The notes: a model not told the origin generated them from the letters alone. A DNA stretch of 64,000 nucleotides from Sycobia sp. Sy_11 (GCA_018907035.1 JACCIC010000216.1:841271-905270), one strand, 5' to 3'. Shown: positions 34,313 through 46,855, counted from the stretch's first letter. Numbers and translations: made by a program.

Positions 34313-35381
34313 CTCAATTTCCGAACGAATTAGTATGATTATTTAAGAATAACAGGGTGGCTTTCAGGAAAGGATTATGCAGGTGCACAATCCATCCGCG
34401 TAACTCTCCCTATTATTTGTAGGTTGGCGTTGAGGGAATATAAATTTGAAGAATAAATATTTTAATATTATTTGGAAAAAAATGGTGGTTTCAGGAAAAT
34501 ATTATACAGGTGCACAATCCATCCGCGTAGCTCTCCTTATTAATTATAAGATGCGAATAAAGGAATATTAATTGAAGAATACATATTTTTGGTACAATTT
34601 ACTTTTATTTTCGTTTAGGCGGTACAGCGCAGTCGCCGATGATCTTAATGCTAATCTTATTGCTACTCGTGAGAAGAAATATTACTAATAGAATTAATCT
34701 AGTAACCTAAGCCTAAAGTCGAGAGATAAACGGGAGTAAAATAGAAGCTAAATCCGGCGAAATACCTAAATCGAGGAAAAAGGTCAATATTTTTCGAAGT
34801 CTGAAAAAGGTTTATAAAAATTTTAGAGTACAAAAAGGTTAAAAAATTTTAAAGTTCGATAAATGTATAAAATGTTCTAAGTTCAGAACGTAAAAAAGGC
34901 CGAAAAAAAAGATTAACGCCAAAATCGGCAGTGAAGTTTCGTCTTTAGGACACTCGTATATATACTCGACCTCGGCCCTATTTGGAGAAAATTGCGCTCA
35001 AAGTGGAGGAAAACTAAAGAAGAAGATATTTGCAAACAAATCCTTCGTTCGTTTTCTTACAATGTATTTTATATATGAAATAACATTCGGATTAAAATTT
35101 TTTTGATTATGAAGAATGTCGTCGGGTTCGTTTGAATAATACTAACTTATCGATATTATCATTAATATTATAATATTAACCGGACCTTAAACTAAAGCTT
35201 CGAAATATATAAAAGATATATTAAAACGATTTTCGCTATACTCGATGTATTAACTTATAGCTAATATATAATAATGATTAATATAAACAAATATATATGA
35301 TTAGTTTATAAGTTTATTTATCGGCAATAAGAATATAATTATTCTATATCTATTCTTTATTATTAAAATTTATATATATAT

Positions 35382-35435
<54 letters not shown>

Positions 35436-35530
35436 CTAATAACTTAAAATCTAATTTAACTATTTAGATAAACTACTACTAACTATTATTAACTATTAGT
35501 TTATATAATTACTAGGTTGTCATCGCCAAT

Positions 35531-35572
<42 letters not shown>

Positions 35573-35780
35573 CTGCATATATACATATTTATTAAGAAAT
35601 AATATATATGAAAGTAAAAAGATAGTTTAAACTATTTGGGAGAGACTTTCTTAGAAATTTCTCCTCTCATAACTTTCCACAGAAGTGGAAGTAAACAGTC
35701 GCGGTCCATATTCGGTTTGCTGGCGCCTGATGGAAGGAGAAATGGTATCCCAATTCTCCTCGACGATATTATTTTATCGT
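33656..35780. repeat. Unclassified repeat block with ~211-bp repeat and recurring hairpins
   Basis: GC-richer than its surroundings. A unit starting GGTCGGGATCATAC (33898) recurs, diverged, as GGATCGGAATTATAC (34109), spaced 211 bp; both contain AAAATCCCA.CGCTTAGCTCGC. A hairpin motif ATTATGC-N4-GCAYAAT occurs four times (34001, 34208, 34372, 34499). Downstream come TA and AC microsatellites (34258-34311, 35378-35434, 35534-35571). TGGCGCCTGATGG at 35722 is primer-binding-site-like, which would make this a plus-strand LTR, but no gag-pol follows. No protein frame is visible. Confidence 0.45.
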
Positions 35781-36182
35781 ATAATATGAATATATTTTTT
35801 TTCTTTTCGTAAACGCATTAGAGTGCGTTTAATTTTTGCATAATCTCTATATTCATCCATTTTTCTCCTTTTGAATAAATTAATAAGAAATTCGATTGTT
35901 GCTGGATAGAGGTCAGACTAATAATAGTATCTTATTATAATTCTATGCCACATTCATAATAATATTTAAAACTGATCAATTAACTTATATATAATTTTTA
36001 TCTTTACATTAAATAATGTTTCGATATAATAATATTAGTTTAATAATAGGAATTAGAATAATTACAGTACTTTTAGTTAGCTTAAACTAAATAACATAGT
36101 TCTGATTTATGAATCCACATCATTGTGTTGATGTAGCTTATTGTGTAATTACATCCATAGATGCAATTTTTATAGTCGTTTG
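35781..36182. other. AT-rich DNA without recognisable genes
   Basis: No frames or repeats stand out. Confidence 0.5.
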
Positions 36183-36441
36183 TTAGAATGATTGTTTCAC
36201 CTTAATCGTAATTTCCAACTTATAATTCAGAAGGTAATGGGCATTAACACCTTTATTTAAAATTAGTTTAACGATGTCGGAGTTACCGCTCACAATTTCT
36301 AAGTGTAAAACGTTGAGGCTGCTTTCGCTCGCTTTAGTTGACTTTTTCTAAAGATTCATTATATATCTCTAAGTTATTGTTTTTGATTGACAAATGAAGA
36401 TTTGATACACGATACAGTTCTTCTACATCGATAGGTTCCAT
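36183..36441 (-). pseudogene. Ankyrin-repeat gene fragment, frameshifted
   Basis: Two consecutive ankyrin-like repeats on the minus strand. ATG 36441 opens MEPIDVEELYRVSNLHLSIK and NNNLEIYNESLEKVN, ending in a stop at about 36337. In the next frame, SSLNVLHLEIVSGNSDIVKL then ILNKGVNAHYLLNY reads to a stop near 36183. The LHL..., GN.DIVKLIL.KG.N signature matches the canonical 33-residue ankyrin repeat, a protein-binding module. The second repeat is the stronger. A CTTTAG acceptor-like site lies between them, so it might instead be an exon boundary, but a decayed copy is more likely. The frames were too short to be noticed by length alone. Confidence 0.6.
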
Positions 36442-37429
36442 TCAAACCAACAGATATAAGTACGGGTCAGAATATAACGCGATTGATTAATTGAATTGGC
36501 TTGGCTACCAGCACAACTAAGCATTCTAGGTAAGGAAAAAATGTTGCATTTGACCAAGTCTATTTTATCCAACGCAATCCCAAGCACAGATACTTTAGTG
36601 CCTTAGATAAAACTTCGAAAAGTTACAGAAGCTCAAGTTTTAACTTATATTCAAATGCAAAATGAGAAACTAGGAAAAAGAAAAGGAGCATAGTATTTTC
36701 ATTTTTCAAATCAAATGAAATAGTAACTATGAATAAATGTATAGCTAACTACTTTCGTTGAGATTCATTTCTCCACAAAATGGATATTCTTCATAATTCT
36801 AAATAACAATGCAATGATCAATTAAAAGATCTCAGCCACATTCTATGGTAGCGACCTCGATACAAAAACCAAAGATTGAGTTTCGTAAAAAAATAATACA
36901 AATTGAAGTATTTCTTATCTTCACATATATAAGCTTTAAGAAGCGAATGGAATACTTATATATTGAAATTATTATATACATTTTTTGGAAAATGTACCTC
37001 ATAAATATAACCAATATGCACTATTTATGTATTGTATTATAATTATTTATGTAGTATATTATAATTATTCATTAATCGTGCAATAGTATAAATGTTTAGG
37101 CTGCAGGAGTACCCAATACCTCACTAAACTATAATAAATATAAAAAACAGCATTTGGTATAAAACTAATATAATAAAAACTATTTATTATATTAATTTAT
37201 AATTCATGTAATATTATTAGAGGAGTGGAATAAAATGATCATACTTTTGATAAATTTAAAAAAATTCAATTTATACTTCAATTTATCAATTTTTGAGCTT
37301 TGTTTTTGAGTTGTTGCTATTATAATTTAGTGTACATCAGGTTATAATCAAAATTAAAAAAATCGACGTAAATCGTGATTAGTCTTATCTGATTATATTA
37401 TATAAATTTCAAAAATTGATAAGTTGAAG
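36442..37429. other. AT-rich DNA without recognisable genes
   Basis: No recognised gene. The overlapping frames 36832-37014 and 36845-37042 on opposite strands are chance. Confidence 0.5.
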
Positions 37430-38060
37430 CATTTTTTAAATTTTTTCCAAATGCTGAAGGTGATACATCCTGAATTTTTAGTAGCATCTAATCGTAAAAG
37501 TATAGTTTCGCCCTCTAGAGACGAATTGCCTTACGATTTATGGTGTATAAACGTAGCATTAGATATAGTTGCTCGTGATACAGATTTGCACTCGCTCGTA
37601 AATGATAATCCTGACATTTTCTGATCCTCGTATCCAGCACATGAACCACCACTCGATTCGATTGCGTTGGATTTCTTATCAACGATTCGCACCCTCTCGG
37701 ACGATGATCCAGCTAATCGTCCTAATCGGAAGATGCATTAGCGTCCACTGGACTCCTGCGATTGCCATATTTTTACTTATCGTTAGGTAGTCCCTGGACG
37801 ATAATTAGCTTCCTTACTGTACCAAAGAGCCCGTTTGATGGTGGGACAAGGGTAAGCGTTCATTGCGGTCTGTTATTGATAAATAACACGAATTTTCCAA
37901 GTAGCACGTAATATTCATCACATGCTGCACGATGATTATTATTATTACTAATTGAGTTACGACGTTGTTCGACCGATCGTAAGCTCCTTTAAAATGAATG
38001 TCTGCGAGATATCGATCTTATATTTAATTATTCATTTATAGAAGGATTTTAGTTGATCAT
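37430..38060. promoter_or_regulatory. Mixed-composition block: candidate regulatory DNA or unrecognised exon
   Basis: It stands out from AT-rich flanks, with motifs such as CCCTCTAGAGACG, CTCTCGGACGATGATCC, ACGATAATTAGCTTCC (a TAATTA-type core at about 37801) and GACCGATCGTAAG. A plus-strand frame is open to 37624 (PSRDELPYDLWCINVALDIV) and another overlaps at 37602-37790; neither matches a family I know, and the two frames look like one sequence split by a shift. It may be a conserved non-coding element or an old exon. Confidence 0.35.
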
Positions 38061-38467
38061 GAAATTCATACGATAGTGTGGAAATTCTTTTGGATGATGG
38101 CATGTGGCAATCTACTTTAGATTTTGACAATTTTAGAAATATCAATACAATTATTCAAAGACGATAATTTCATTTTATTTAATAAGCAACACCAAAAAGA
38201 AGAAAATATATTTCTTACTTTTAACTATTACGAACCTTTTTGAAAATAACTTTGAGTAAGTCGGAATAAATGTCTTTTAAATAAAAATATATCAAATCTT
38301 ATTGCACTTTTTTATTTGAGTATAAAAAATATGCAAAGATAGCAGAGTAATGAATTTATAAAAATTTACGAGCATAATGGAATAAACGAAAACTTCGTAT
38401 TTGAAAAAAAAATCTTCAAAGGAATGCTTTTCGGGAATAAAAAATTAAAAAAGTTAGAACTATAATA

Positions 38468-38524
<57 letters not shown>

Positions 38525-38740
38525 GAGTGCACTTACAATTGAAACAAAGGAAGAGCTTACTGAGTGTCAAATATTCTAAAATAGCAAATGATACTTACAA
38601 TTAACTTATAATTACAAACTAACAATTTCTACAAATTGTAAACATCGTATTCCAGAGTCCACCACGTAACTACGAGATTACCTGTAGAAGTCGTCTATAT
38701 ACTATATAGATAGGGCCAGATAGGGCAAAGTGGTTCTGAC

Positions 38741-38793
<53 letters not shown>

Positions 38794-38871
38794 GTATATA
38801 TACAGTATAGGTCTAGATATGTATATGTATATCTATATATATCATATCATATCATATCATATCATATCATA
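38061..38871. other. AT-rich DNA ending in TA and TATCA microsatellites
   Basis: TA runs at 38478-38522 and 38743-38792, then TATCA pentamers 38841-38871 leading into the Helitron. A short piece at 38640-38700 (ATCGTATTCCAGAGTCC, CCTGTAGAAGTCGTC) resembles a degenerate Helitron array unit. Confidence 0.65.
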
Positions 38872-40567
38872 TCATACTAATTTATAAAGACAAAGCGTGT
38901 TTTTGTTTGTACACAATAACCGAAAAAACTACTGAAACTATTGTTCTGAACTTTGACATATAGATTCTATATTATCTTGAGAAGGGCATAGGCTATGTTT
39001 TTTATTGAAAATCATTTTACTCTAATCAATAAATTAAGTTAATGGTTTTAACAATCAGCTCCACCAGCAGCCACTAGGCGGCGTCTTGAATCACGAACAT
39101 CAACTCAAAGTAATCCGCTTAAAGTATTAATACCAGGTCAGCTCAAACGAATGTTCATATCCAACTATGTTCGTATCCTAAAGGAAGTGTGAGGTTAGTC
39201 GGTATTATCTTTTTTGTTCTTCAGGTTATTCTGACACTACTCTCACACATTATGGATATCTTTTGATTTTTGTAAATTTTATTCTGTCTTACGTAGGAAA
39301 ATATCTATCTCTTCGTCTTTGTTTCTCCTTCTCTTATAAAATGTTTCTGTATGCCAAATCATACTGAATATAGTTTGTGACAAGAAATTATATTTTTATT
39401 TTTATACATTCTATTAACTTCAGAATTGTAAAAAGAGACTATTTTTTTTTAATTCGAACAAAAGAAATGATGGCAAACAGGGTTCTTTACTAACAACCTC
39501 GAAACTATGTATATATAAATAAAATATATAAATAAAATTGAACTTCTGAATAAAAAGGCAATATCCATCGTCTGCTTAAAAAAATATGCTATGCGTATAC
39601 CAACATTTTGCTTGAATTTCAGTTGGCATCACTAGGAAAATATTCACAGTATTGAATTGAAAAAACGGAAATATAATATATATATATATATATTGTATGT
39701 ATATTATATTGTACATATTATATATACACATTTTAAATACGGTTTCTACTGATAAATATTGTATTGGCGTGCATGAGCGGTTGATTACGAGTTCCCGTTG
39801 CCTCAAGACGATCTATAGGTAGTTGTGAGTTCGGATGATAGAATGCGATTTCCAGGTGTTATGGAATGACTTCTACAAGGAGTTTTATATTCGGACGGTA
39901 GAAGATGATGTCCCGGTATGACGAGACGATTTCTACGTGGAGTATCGTGTTTAGCTGGTAGAAAACGATGTTCAGGTATGTCGGTACAACTTCTACGGGG
40001 AGTTTTGTGTTCGGATGATAGAATGCGATTTACAGGTGTTTTTGAACGACTTCTATGGGGAATTTCGTGTATAGTTGGTGGGAAACAATGTCCATGTATA
40101 TCAGTACGACTTCTATGAAAATATTCGTATTCTATCATTCCAACACGCACACTCCCAGTAAGAGTGGTCCTGGGATACCTGGACATTGTATTCTATCTTC
40201 TCAATACAAAACTCTCTAGAGCAGTCGTCCCGAGTTATTTCCTATAGTCCGAACATGATACTCTCCGAAAACGTCGTCTCGAGACACATGGACATCTTTT
40301 TCTACCCGTTGAACTCGAAAGTACAATTTTCTCCATTTAATATGCATATATATATATAGTATAAAATGGTCGGCAAAATATCAACTTTTTGAAGTGGTCG
40401 CTACATTGAAGCAGTTTTTTATACAGAAGCAACGATAGGTAAATTACGGTCAATTATTTATAGAAATATAGATTTGTATATTGAGTACTTTTTACTTAGA
40501 TATTATTAAATTGTTTATGAAATCGGTTAAATTATTATCTCTGGCGAAGCCGAGACGGGGGATGTTA

Positions 40568-40568
<1 letters not shown>
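38872..40568 (+). mobile_element. Helitron copy G, both termini present (1697 bp), non-autonomous
   Basis: The 5' end is TCATACTAATTTATAAAGAC at 38872. At the 3' end, hairpin CTCTGGCGAAGCCGAG (40539-40554, one stem mismatch) is followed after 10 nt by TTAG (40565-40568), a one-base variant of CTAG. From left to right: a shared ~600-bp 5' section, TA-rich spacer, the AATTTCAGTTGGCATCACT segment (about 39620), the 60-bp array (39790-40320) and a shared ~200-bp 3' section. There is no Rep/helicase. TATCA repeats precede it and TA repeats follow. It served as my reference for the other copies. Confidence 0.85.
39790..40320 (+). repeat. 60-bp tandem array in Helitron G
   Basis: About nine units on CTTCTACGGGGAG, A and B types alternating. 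The sense frame 39918-40118 (LRGVSCLAGRKRC, then LRGVLCSDDRMRF) and an antisense frame 39803-40186 are both open, a consequence of the period being a multiple of three. Confidence 0.88.
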
Positions 40569-40648
<80 letters not shown>

Positions 40649-40890
40649 TAGAGGTCTATATATATTTCATGTATTTTCTCTGTAATTTCTTTTCGTATTT
40701 AAAATTAAATATCGCGAATATGTAGACATTGGTGCAAACTGAAATTGAAGCAAAACAAATGGCTTTGCGAGATAGCATCTTCTTGAACCGCATGCTCAGA
40801 TAAAACTTTTTTGAAGCGGGCCCTGACATAGCATCTTTTTGAACCGAACGCTCAGATAGAACCTTTTTGAAGCAGGCGCTGAGATATAAG
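40569..40890. repeat. TA microsatellite, reversed Helitron scrap and 59-bp duplication
   Basis: TA repeats 40569-40646. A reverse-strand Helitron scrap follows at about 40690-40760 (GCAAACTGAAATTGAAGCAAAA). Then come two copies of a ~59-bp unit (40773-40890) sharing ATAGCATCTT.TTGAACCG and GCTCAGATA.AAC.TTTTTGAAGC. Confidence 0.75.
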
Positions 40891-41539
40891 GTTTGTTATA
40901 AATTGCCTATAGAGTAGTGGTGACCAATATTAAATAGAAATTTCTTAAATAAAATTTTTGGTGGAATGTGGTAAATTTTCATTCAATTTCGGAGGTAATC
41001 CTGCGACTCCCGACTCGGGAAGAATTCCCCTTTATCGAATTAGACTAACGCAGACGGATTAGTAGTGGTGAAGAAAACAGAAAAGATTTCATTACGCAGT
41101 GTGGGATTGGCGTTCCTATTTGGTGAGCGAAATACTGTGTGACAATCTTTGTTATAATAGTCCAAAAAGAATCAATCGACTGAGTTATTATTATACCAAA
41201 CTCCATTTACCGGTCCTGAAATGTTCCTCCCTTTTCAAAAGAATCATAATTATAAGCCATAATGAAAATAAAATAGAAGAAGGTCTGATAAACAGAACAA
41301 GAGATAAGAGAGACCTGTAAAAATAAACTGACTTGTAAATTGTTGAAATATCAGGTGAATAATTCAAACTCACTCGTTAAAAAACGAAATTATAATACCG
41401 AAATTATTTTTGAAAATTATAATGCCGAAAATTATTTTTGAAAATTATAATGCTGAAAATTATTGAACATTGAACAATGCTGAAACAATTGCAATGTTAG
41501 AAAAATATCTGTTCCGAGAGTATTGTGTACTAATCATTT
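40891..41539 (+). other. Leader region ahead of the Ty3/Gypsy remnant
   Basis: Contains three imperfect 29-bp units AATTATAATGC.GAAAATTATT (41388-41470). It may include the 5' LTR or leader of the retrotransposon, but no LTR pair can be shown. Confidence 0.4.
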
Positions 41540-43765
41540 AACGAAAAAGGAATTGATTCAAGAATTACAAAAAGTAAATGTAGATAGTGAAGGGAATATA
41601 CCTGTATTTAAGTCTCCTTTGGTGCCATACGTTCGAGCATATTCTGAAGAATATATCAATAAATAAATTGATACACCAAATTATAAAGAAAAAATCTTAC
41701 AACGTTTATTATAATAGTTACTTCGTCGCCTACAAATGTTGGATTATCACCAATAAATAGAATGGTAAGCGAAAACTAAACTTTTCAATATGGCGATCTA
41801 TATATCAGAAACAAGAAATCCAACTACAAAAGTATTCGATCAAATGAACAAAATTGAATTGCCATTTTGATGTAAAAAATCTATATGCATTTATTGAACA
41901 AGTAATTAAACTTCAAAGAAACATGTTCCGAGCATCTATGTGGAAACGAACAACTATGGCATCGCAATCATGAATCAAATATAAATAACTTCGGGGTATT
42001 GGAGATGGAATTAAGAAATTTTTATGTATCACCTTGAAAGGTAAGACATTTTGATCTGCAAATTAGTAACCGAAAATAAGAAATAAACGACACAATAAGA
42101 CAATCTTTAAATACAGTTAGGATATCGATGGACCGTAGAAAAGGTTTTGGTGAATTCAAAAAAATAAAACAACTTATCTTATGCTTTTCGGAATGGATAC
42201 ATTAAGAAAATTAAATATAGAAGTTTGAATAAATAGAAATTATTTATCCAAAAAAATGCACCAAATGAACAAATTTGTAATACAGAAGATATCGGATTAA
42301 CGCATTTAAAAGTAAATGAGAAAATTATATTAAATGAATGTATTTCTAAAGAAAAGAAAAAATTAGATAATATAATAGGACCGACACTGTTATTACAATA
42401 GTAAATTATTTTGGAATGAAGTACTCTAATTAAACAGGAATATCGACCGTTAGAAATTCGATCATGCAAGGCATAATTAATTCAGATTTCGATAACATAT
42501 TGCAAGATGATGTGATTCAATTGTTTAGTAGTCCTTAAAGCTCGCCCATCGCAATAGTAAAAAAGAAAAATGGCGAGGATCATTTTTCAGTCGACTTAAA
42601 CAAAATTAACAAAGTCATTAAAAAAGATGCACATCTATTATCGCAAACTAAAGAAATTTTAGGTAGATTACGAGATGCTATATATCTATTTACGATTGAT
42701 TTAGTGAGTGGCTACTGGCAAGTAGCAATTACATCAGAAAGTCGATCCATTATTGCCTTTTCCGTTCCTACTCAAGAGTTATATGAATTCAACGTCATGC
42801 TTTTTGGACTAAACTCTGCACCTGCAACATTCCAACGATTATTGACCTAGCTTATTGCTGCTGTAATCGCTACTAATGTTTTTGCATATCTGGATGATGT
42901 TTTCGTTACTTCAAAAACACTTAAGGACTATTTAAAATATTTAATAGAAGTGTTTCAGCGTTTCCAAAATACCAAAATTAAATCAAATTTCGAAAAATGA
43001 AATTCTGCTAGTCCACAATTCAAATATCTAGATTATATTATAGATAAAGAGGCAAAGCCATGACAAATTTCTCTGTCTAGATATCCGAAAGAGGTATAAC
43101 GATTTATGCGATTAATATCGTGGTATGTACTGTTTTTAAACGAAATTCCCAATGTTTTTGCTCTTTTACATAAGTTAATAAAGAAAAGCCTGTATAGGAA
43201 TGGTAATAAATGTAACAAAAAGCATTTGATGAAGTAAAAAGTAGTTTAATAAATACACTTATTCTTGCCTGTCCAGTCTGGACAAAACCTTATTCGTCAG
43301 ACTAATACTAATATGGAAGACTAGGGACCGCCCTACGCAATTATACGATGTAATCTGCGCGAATTATTGTAATACCAGTCACATTCTCACGCCTACAGAA
43401 AAAAATTATTTTGCAACTGAGCTTGAGTGTTTAGCCATTAAATGCGGAATTTGGCAATTTCGAGACTATCTAGAAGGGTACCATTTTATTGCACTAACCA
43501 AGTACCAGTGAAAAAGCTAGGGTAAATGGTTAATCGCCTCGCTACATTCGTCAAAACCTATCTGGAAAAGAATTCCGACTACTGTGTAGAGAATAATAAC
43601 CTATATAAATAAAATCTACAAATGCCAGAGGTTCACACGATAGATGAATCAACCAAATGGAAAATATGTGCTTCAAAATTAGAACAAAATGACATATTAA
43701 AAAAAATGCATCATGATACAACTGCTAGATCGCGTGACTGCGAGAAAATCATAGAATTCAGTTTT
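41540..43765 (+). pseudogene. Ty3/Gypsy gag-pol pseudogene
   Basis: Read with many stops: a gag-like piece KKELIQELQKVNVDSEGN (41560-41610) and weakly readable protease; reverse transcriptase from about 42540 (SSPIAIVKKKNGEDHFSVDL; FTIDLVSGYWQVAI; EFNVMLFGLNSAPATFQRLL; AYLDDVFVTSK at 42890-42915, with the YxDD motif). RNase H-like TPTEKNYFATELECLAI follows at about 43395-43440, and an integrase zinc-binding start ILKKMHHDTTARS (about 43700). It is cut off at about 43765 where a mariner lies. The domain order (RT, RNase H, integrase) is that of Ty3/Gypsy. Long divergence and stops show an old copy. Confidence 0.9.
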
Positions 43766-43799
43766 TAGTTACAAAAATAATCAAGTATATTCTTAAATT

Positions 43800-44890
43800 A
43801 ATATCAGGTCCACAACTTTGCTTCGGCCGTTTTTTCCGAATTGCGAGGCTTTATTGTAAAAAACTGATTATACATTTATAATTCTAAGTATTATCCATCG
43901 CTGGTCACTACTTTCTCCCATGTTTCTGGCAATATATGAATCCCGTGTTGAAAAAACTGATCATCTTTTGAAGCGATCCACGAATCGATCCAGTTTTTTA
44001 ATTCTTTATAAGATCGGAAGTGCTGATCAACCAGGCCATGTGCCATTGTTCGAAACAAGTGGCAGCCTGTGGGAGAAACGTTTAGAGAATACAGCGGGTG
44101 GGCTAGAATTTCCCATTTCAACGATTCCAAGTATGTCTGGATCACATGGGGTTGAGCATTGTAATGCTGTAAACTCACTTTTTCATATCTATCGTTCTAT
44201 TGTGGCCGCTTGTCATTTAATGTTTGTCTCAAAAGCATTAATTGCGTTGGATAACGATCGTATGTGATTATTTGAGTTGGTATTGACAACTCATAATATA
44301 CTACACCGAGCTGGTCTCATCAAATACGAAGCATGACCTTGGAACCGTGAATATTCGATTTGGCCGTCGACATGGAAGCATGGCCGGGATATCCTCATGA
44401 TTTTCTGTATTTGGGATTATCGTAATGAACTTATTATACGTCTTCAGTCACAATACGATGCAAAACTCCCTTCCAACTGTTCCTTGCAAGCAGCTGTTCA
44501 CAAGCAAATAAACATCTCTTAAACAAACGTTCAACATTTCTCGGCTTTAACTCGGACGGTACCGAATTTCCTTCTTTCTAAATCATTCTGTAATTTCTTG
44601 TTGTATTTGATACGAATCTTGATCAAGTAATGTCTTCAATTCAGTATCTTCGAAAACCTTTTCTCTTCCACCGCCATGCTGGTCTTCGGCGTGAAAATCA
44701 CCGTTCTTGAAGCGTTGAAACCACTCTCTGCGCGTTCTTCCACTAATAGCGGCCCTATCATATATTTTTGAGAGCATTAGACCAGCTTCAGCTTTGTTAA
44801 TATTAAAGCAGAAGATTAAAACCTTCCGCAAAGTTTTTTTGCACAGTACCAGTCTCTGTTTTACTACTTCACAAACCTACGGGAATTACA
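43800..44890 (-). pseudogene. Mariner transposase pseudogene lying in the Gypsy integrase
   Basis: Read downward. The N-terminal helix-turn-helix half is open at 44831-44583 (AEAGLMLSKIYDRAAISGRT, REWFQRFKNGDF). The middle is disrupted, and the C-terminal catalytic half is open at 44178-43891 (LQHYNAQPHVIQTYL; SPTGCHLFRTMAHGL; SWIASKDDQFFQHGI; LPETWEKVV). Two catalytic aspartates are substituted: the usual HDN reads HYN and the usual TD pair reads TG. It is the same subfamily as the 48010-48720 fragment. Confidence 0.9.
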
Positions 44891-46040
44891 GTTTTTTACT
44901 AATTGTACTTTTCTAAATGTTGAAAGAGGTTTACTTCTCGGGAGAAGCATAGGACAGAGTCCAAGTAGAAGCGTATAAGTACGGAGCTCAGGTTGAGCCA
45001 ATTAATTAGTGTAATCCGCTTAACGTTTATGGTTATGAATGATTAAGCGGGCACGTGTCTCAATACAATATACTGAAACCTATTACTCCCTTTGTGTCTT
45101 CGCGATTTCGGCTGAGTATAACATCGTTGGATTTAAAAAAGGAAGTGACTATGGGAAATCAGTATATAGGCATTTAATTTTCAAAAAGGTTCGCTTTTTG
45201 ATAGGAGCATGTAAAAGCGGATCTGAGTAGAGACGAACACGTACGTATCATGTTATACTGACCGAGATTGATTTATCATTTAGTTTAATCCGCTGACCAT
45301 TGATAATTATGAATGAATATGGTTATAGCCATTCATTAATACTATATACTGAAATATTTTTCTTTATCTGTCACACGTTTTCTCACTCAAATGAAGGACA
45401 ACGTTAAATCGCTTAAATCATAGAACATAAGAGGCGGACAAGTCATTCTAGTCATGATAGTTAGAGTTATAACTTTTTTAAATTATATTGCAACCGAATA
45501 ATCAAAAGGAGGGACTTCAGGGAGTCAAAATCAACTTTTCATCAATGAGGAATAATATACACTTCACCGAAGCTAAGAGGAAGGAGGTTCAATTTTTTTA
45601 TCCATCTGAAAACTATGTCCTTTCATCAGAGAAGTGACAGGGGTTGAATGTGAGGAAGGAGAAAATGGAGTTCCTCCACAAAAAAATTTCTGCTGACAAA
45701 AATAGATGGGATGGACTTATCCGCACATCACAGACTAAATGAAAGCGGATCTTTTCTTTTTTTTTTGACCAATTGGAAAGTTTTCTCCAGCAAGGCAATC
45801 TAATCTAATCGCCGCAGACTCTCTGAGTACGGCGGTAACCCCATCCATCGAGAAGTCAGGATGGCCGTCACCACAGAAGGAGGGAAGAAAACCTCCAGCT
45901 ACGATCGCTGGTTGGAGGGCTCTGATTCTGAGAGTACATGAGATGGACACGGTTCTGCAAGTAGTTAAAATTGCAGAAATGTTCGAGCCGATTGATGCAA
46001 ATAAATGTACATACATACACACTTATTTATAGATCTATTA
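44891..46040. other. Unclassified DNA with a diverged direct repeat
   Basis: About 95 bp at 45003-45095 recur at 45275-45370 (TAATCCGCTKA.C...TTATGAATGA..., ending ATATACTGAAA.ATTTT.CTT). A GC-richer part at 45780-45960 has a short plus frame (MAVTTEGGKKTSSYDRWLEG) not recognised. There may be a decayed non-coding repeat here. Confidence 0.4.
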
Positions 46041-46855
46041 TATTACTGTGTACAAATATGAGGAAGACTTTTCAATTCAAACTTCCCGGGTTGGTCGATT
46101 TGAACAAATGTTTCAACTTTTCAGTTGGTGGTACTGTCAGAGTTATCTGTGCCAAATTTCACGCAATAATCGTCATTTGTTACATAGTTACGCTCGAGTT
46201 TTGAGAACAAAGAAAAGTTGTCTCTTCGGTTTTTATAATGTCTGAAATTATTCCAAAACGACCAAAAACATCTACTGATGGGCTCCACGTCGACAAAATC
46301 GAAGAATTGGTTCGCAAATTGTGAAATGGGCCAGTCAACACAATTTTGCAAGACATTTTGTGCCTGAAAAGAGTGAATCTCGATTGGTGCCTAGAACACT
46401 CAATTTTTTGGAAAAACAGCGTCGCATCGTGGTCTGTGAAACGAAGCTTTCGAACTATCAGGATAGGATGGAATGCATAATAACTGAAGCTGAGACTTCG
46501 GTCTATGTTTACGATTCAGAAGCAACTAATTAATCGAGCGAACATCGTGCCAAAGGAGAGCGGAGACCGAAAAAATCACGCCAAAGTCGCTCAAAAATCG
46601 AGGTTATGCTCACTGTGGTTTTCGATTATCGTGGTGTGGTGCATTATGAATTCCTCCCAGCCGACCAAACAGTTAATACAGAATATTATTTGAGTGTTAT
46701 GCATCGTTTGTATGAATCTATTCATTTTAAAAGGCCAGATTGATGGAAAGACAATTCTTGGTTTTTGCATCACGATATTTCACCAGTTCACACTGCATTG
46801 ATTTTACGTGAACATTTCGCCAAAAATTCAACCAATATCGTTTCACAACCATTAT
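46041..46855 (+). mobile_element. Mariner, 3' truncated, with degenerate transposase
   Basis: The 5' terminus TATTACTGTGTACAAATATG and leader match the deleted derivative at 4801-5207. The transposase starts near ATG 46238 (MSEIIPKRPKTS) and reads with several stops through VYVYDSEATN (about 46505), VVFDYRGVVHYEFLPADQ (46615-46670) and FLHHDISPVHTALIL (about 46765-46810). It stops abruptly at about 46855 before the last catalytic Asp. It is a dead copy but the closest thing to a parent of the 407-bp derivative. Confidence 0.88.

Noticed and set aside
35717..35740. Retrotransposon primer-binding site TGGCGCCTGATGG
   Set aside because: Looks plausible but no LTR end or gag follows on the plus strand; left as a remark only.
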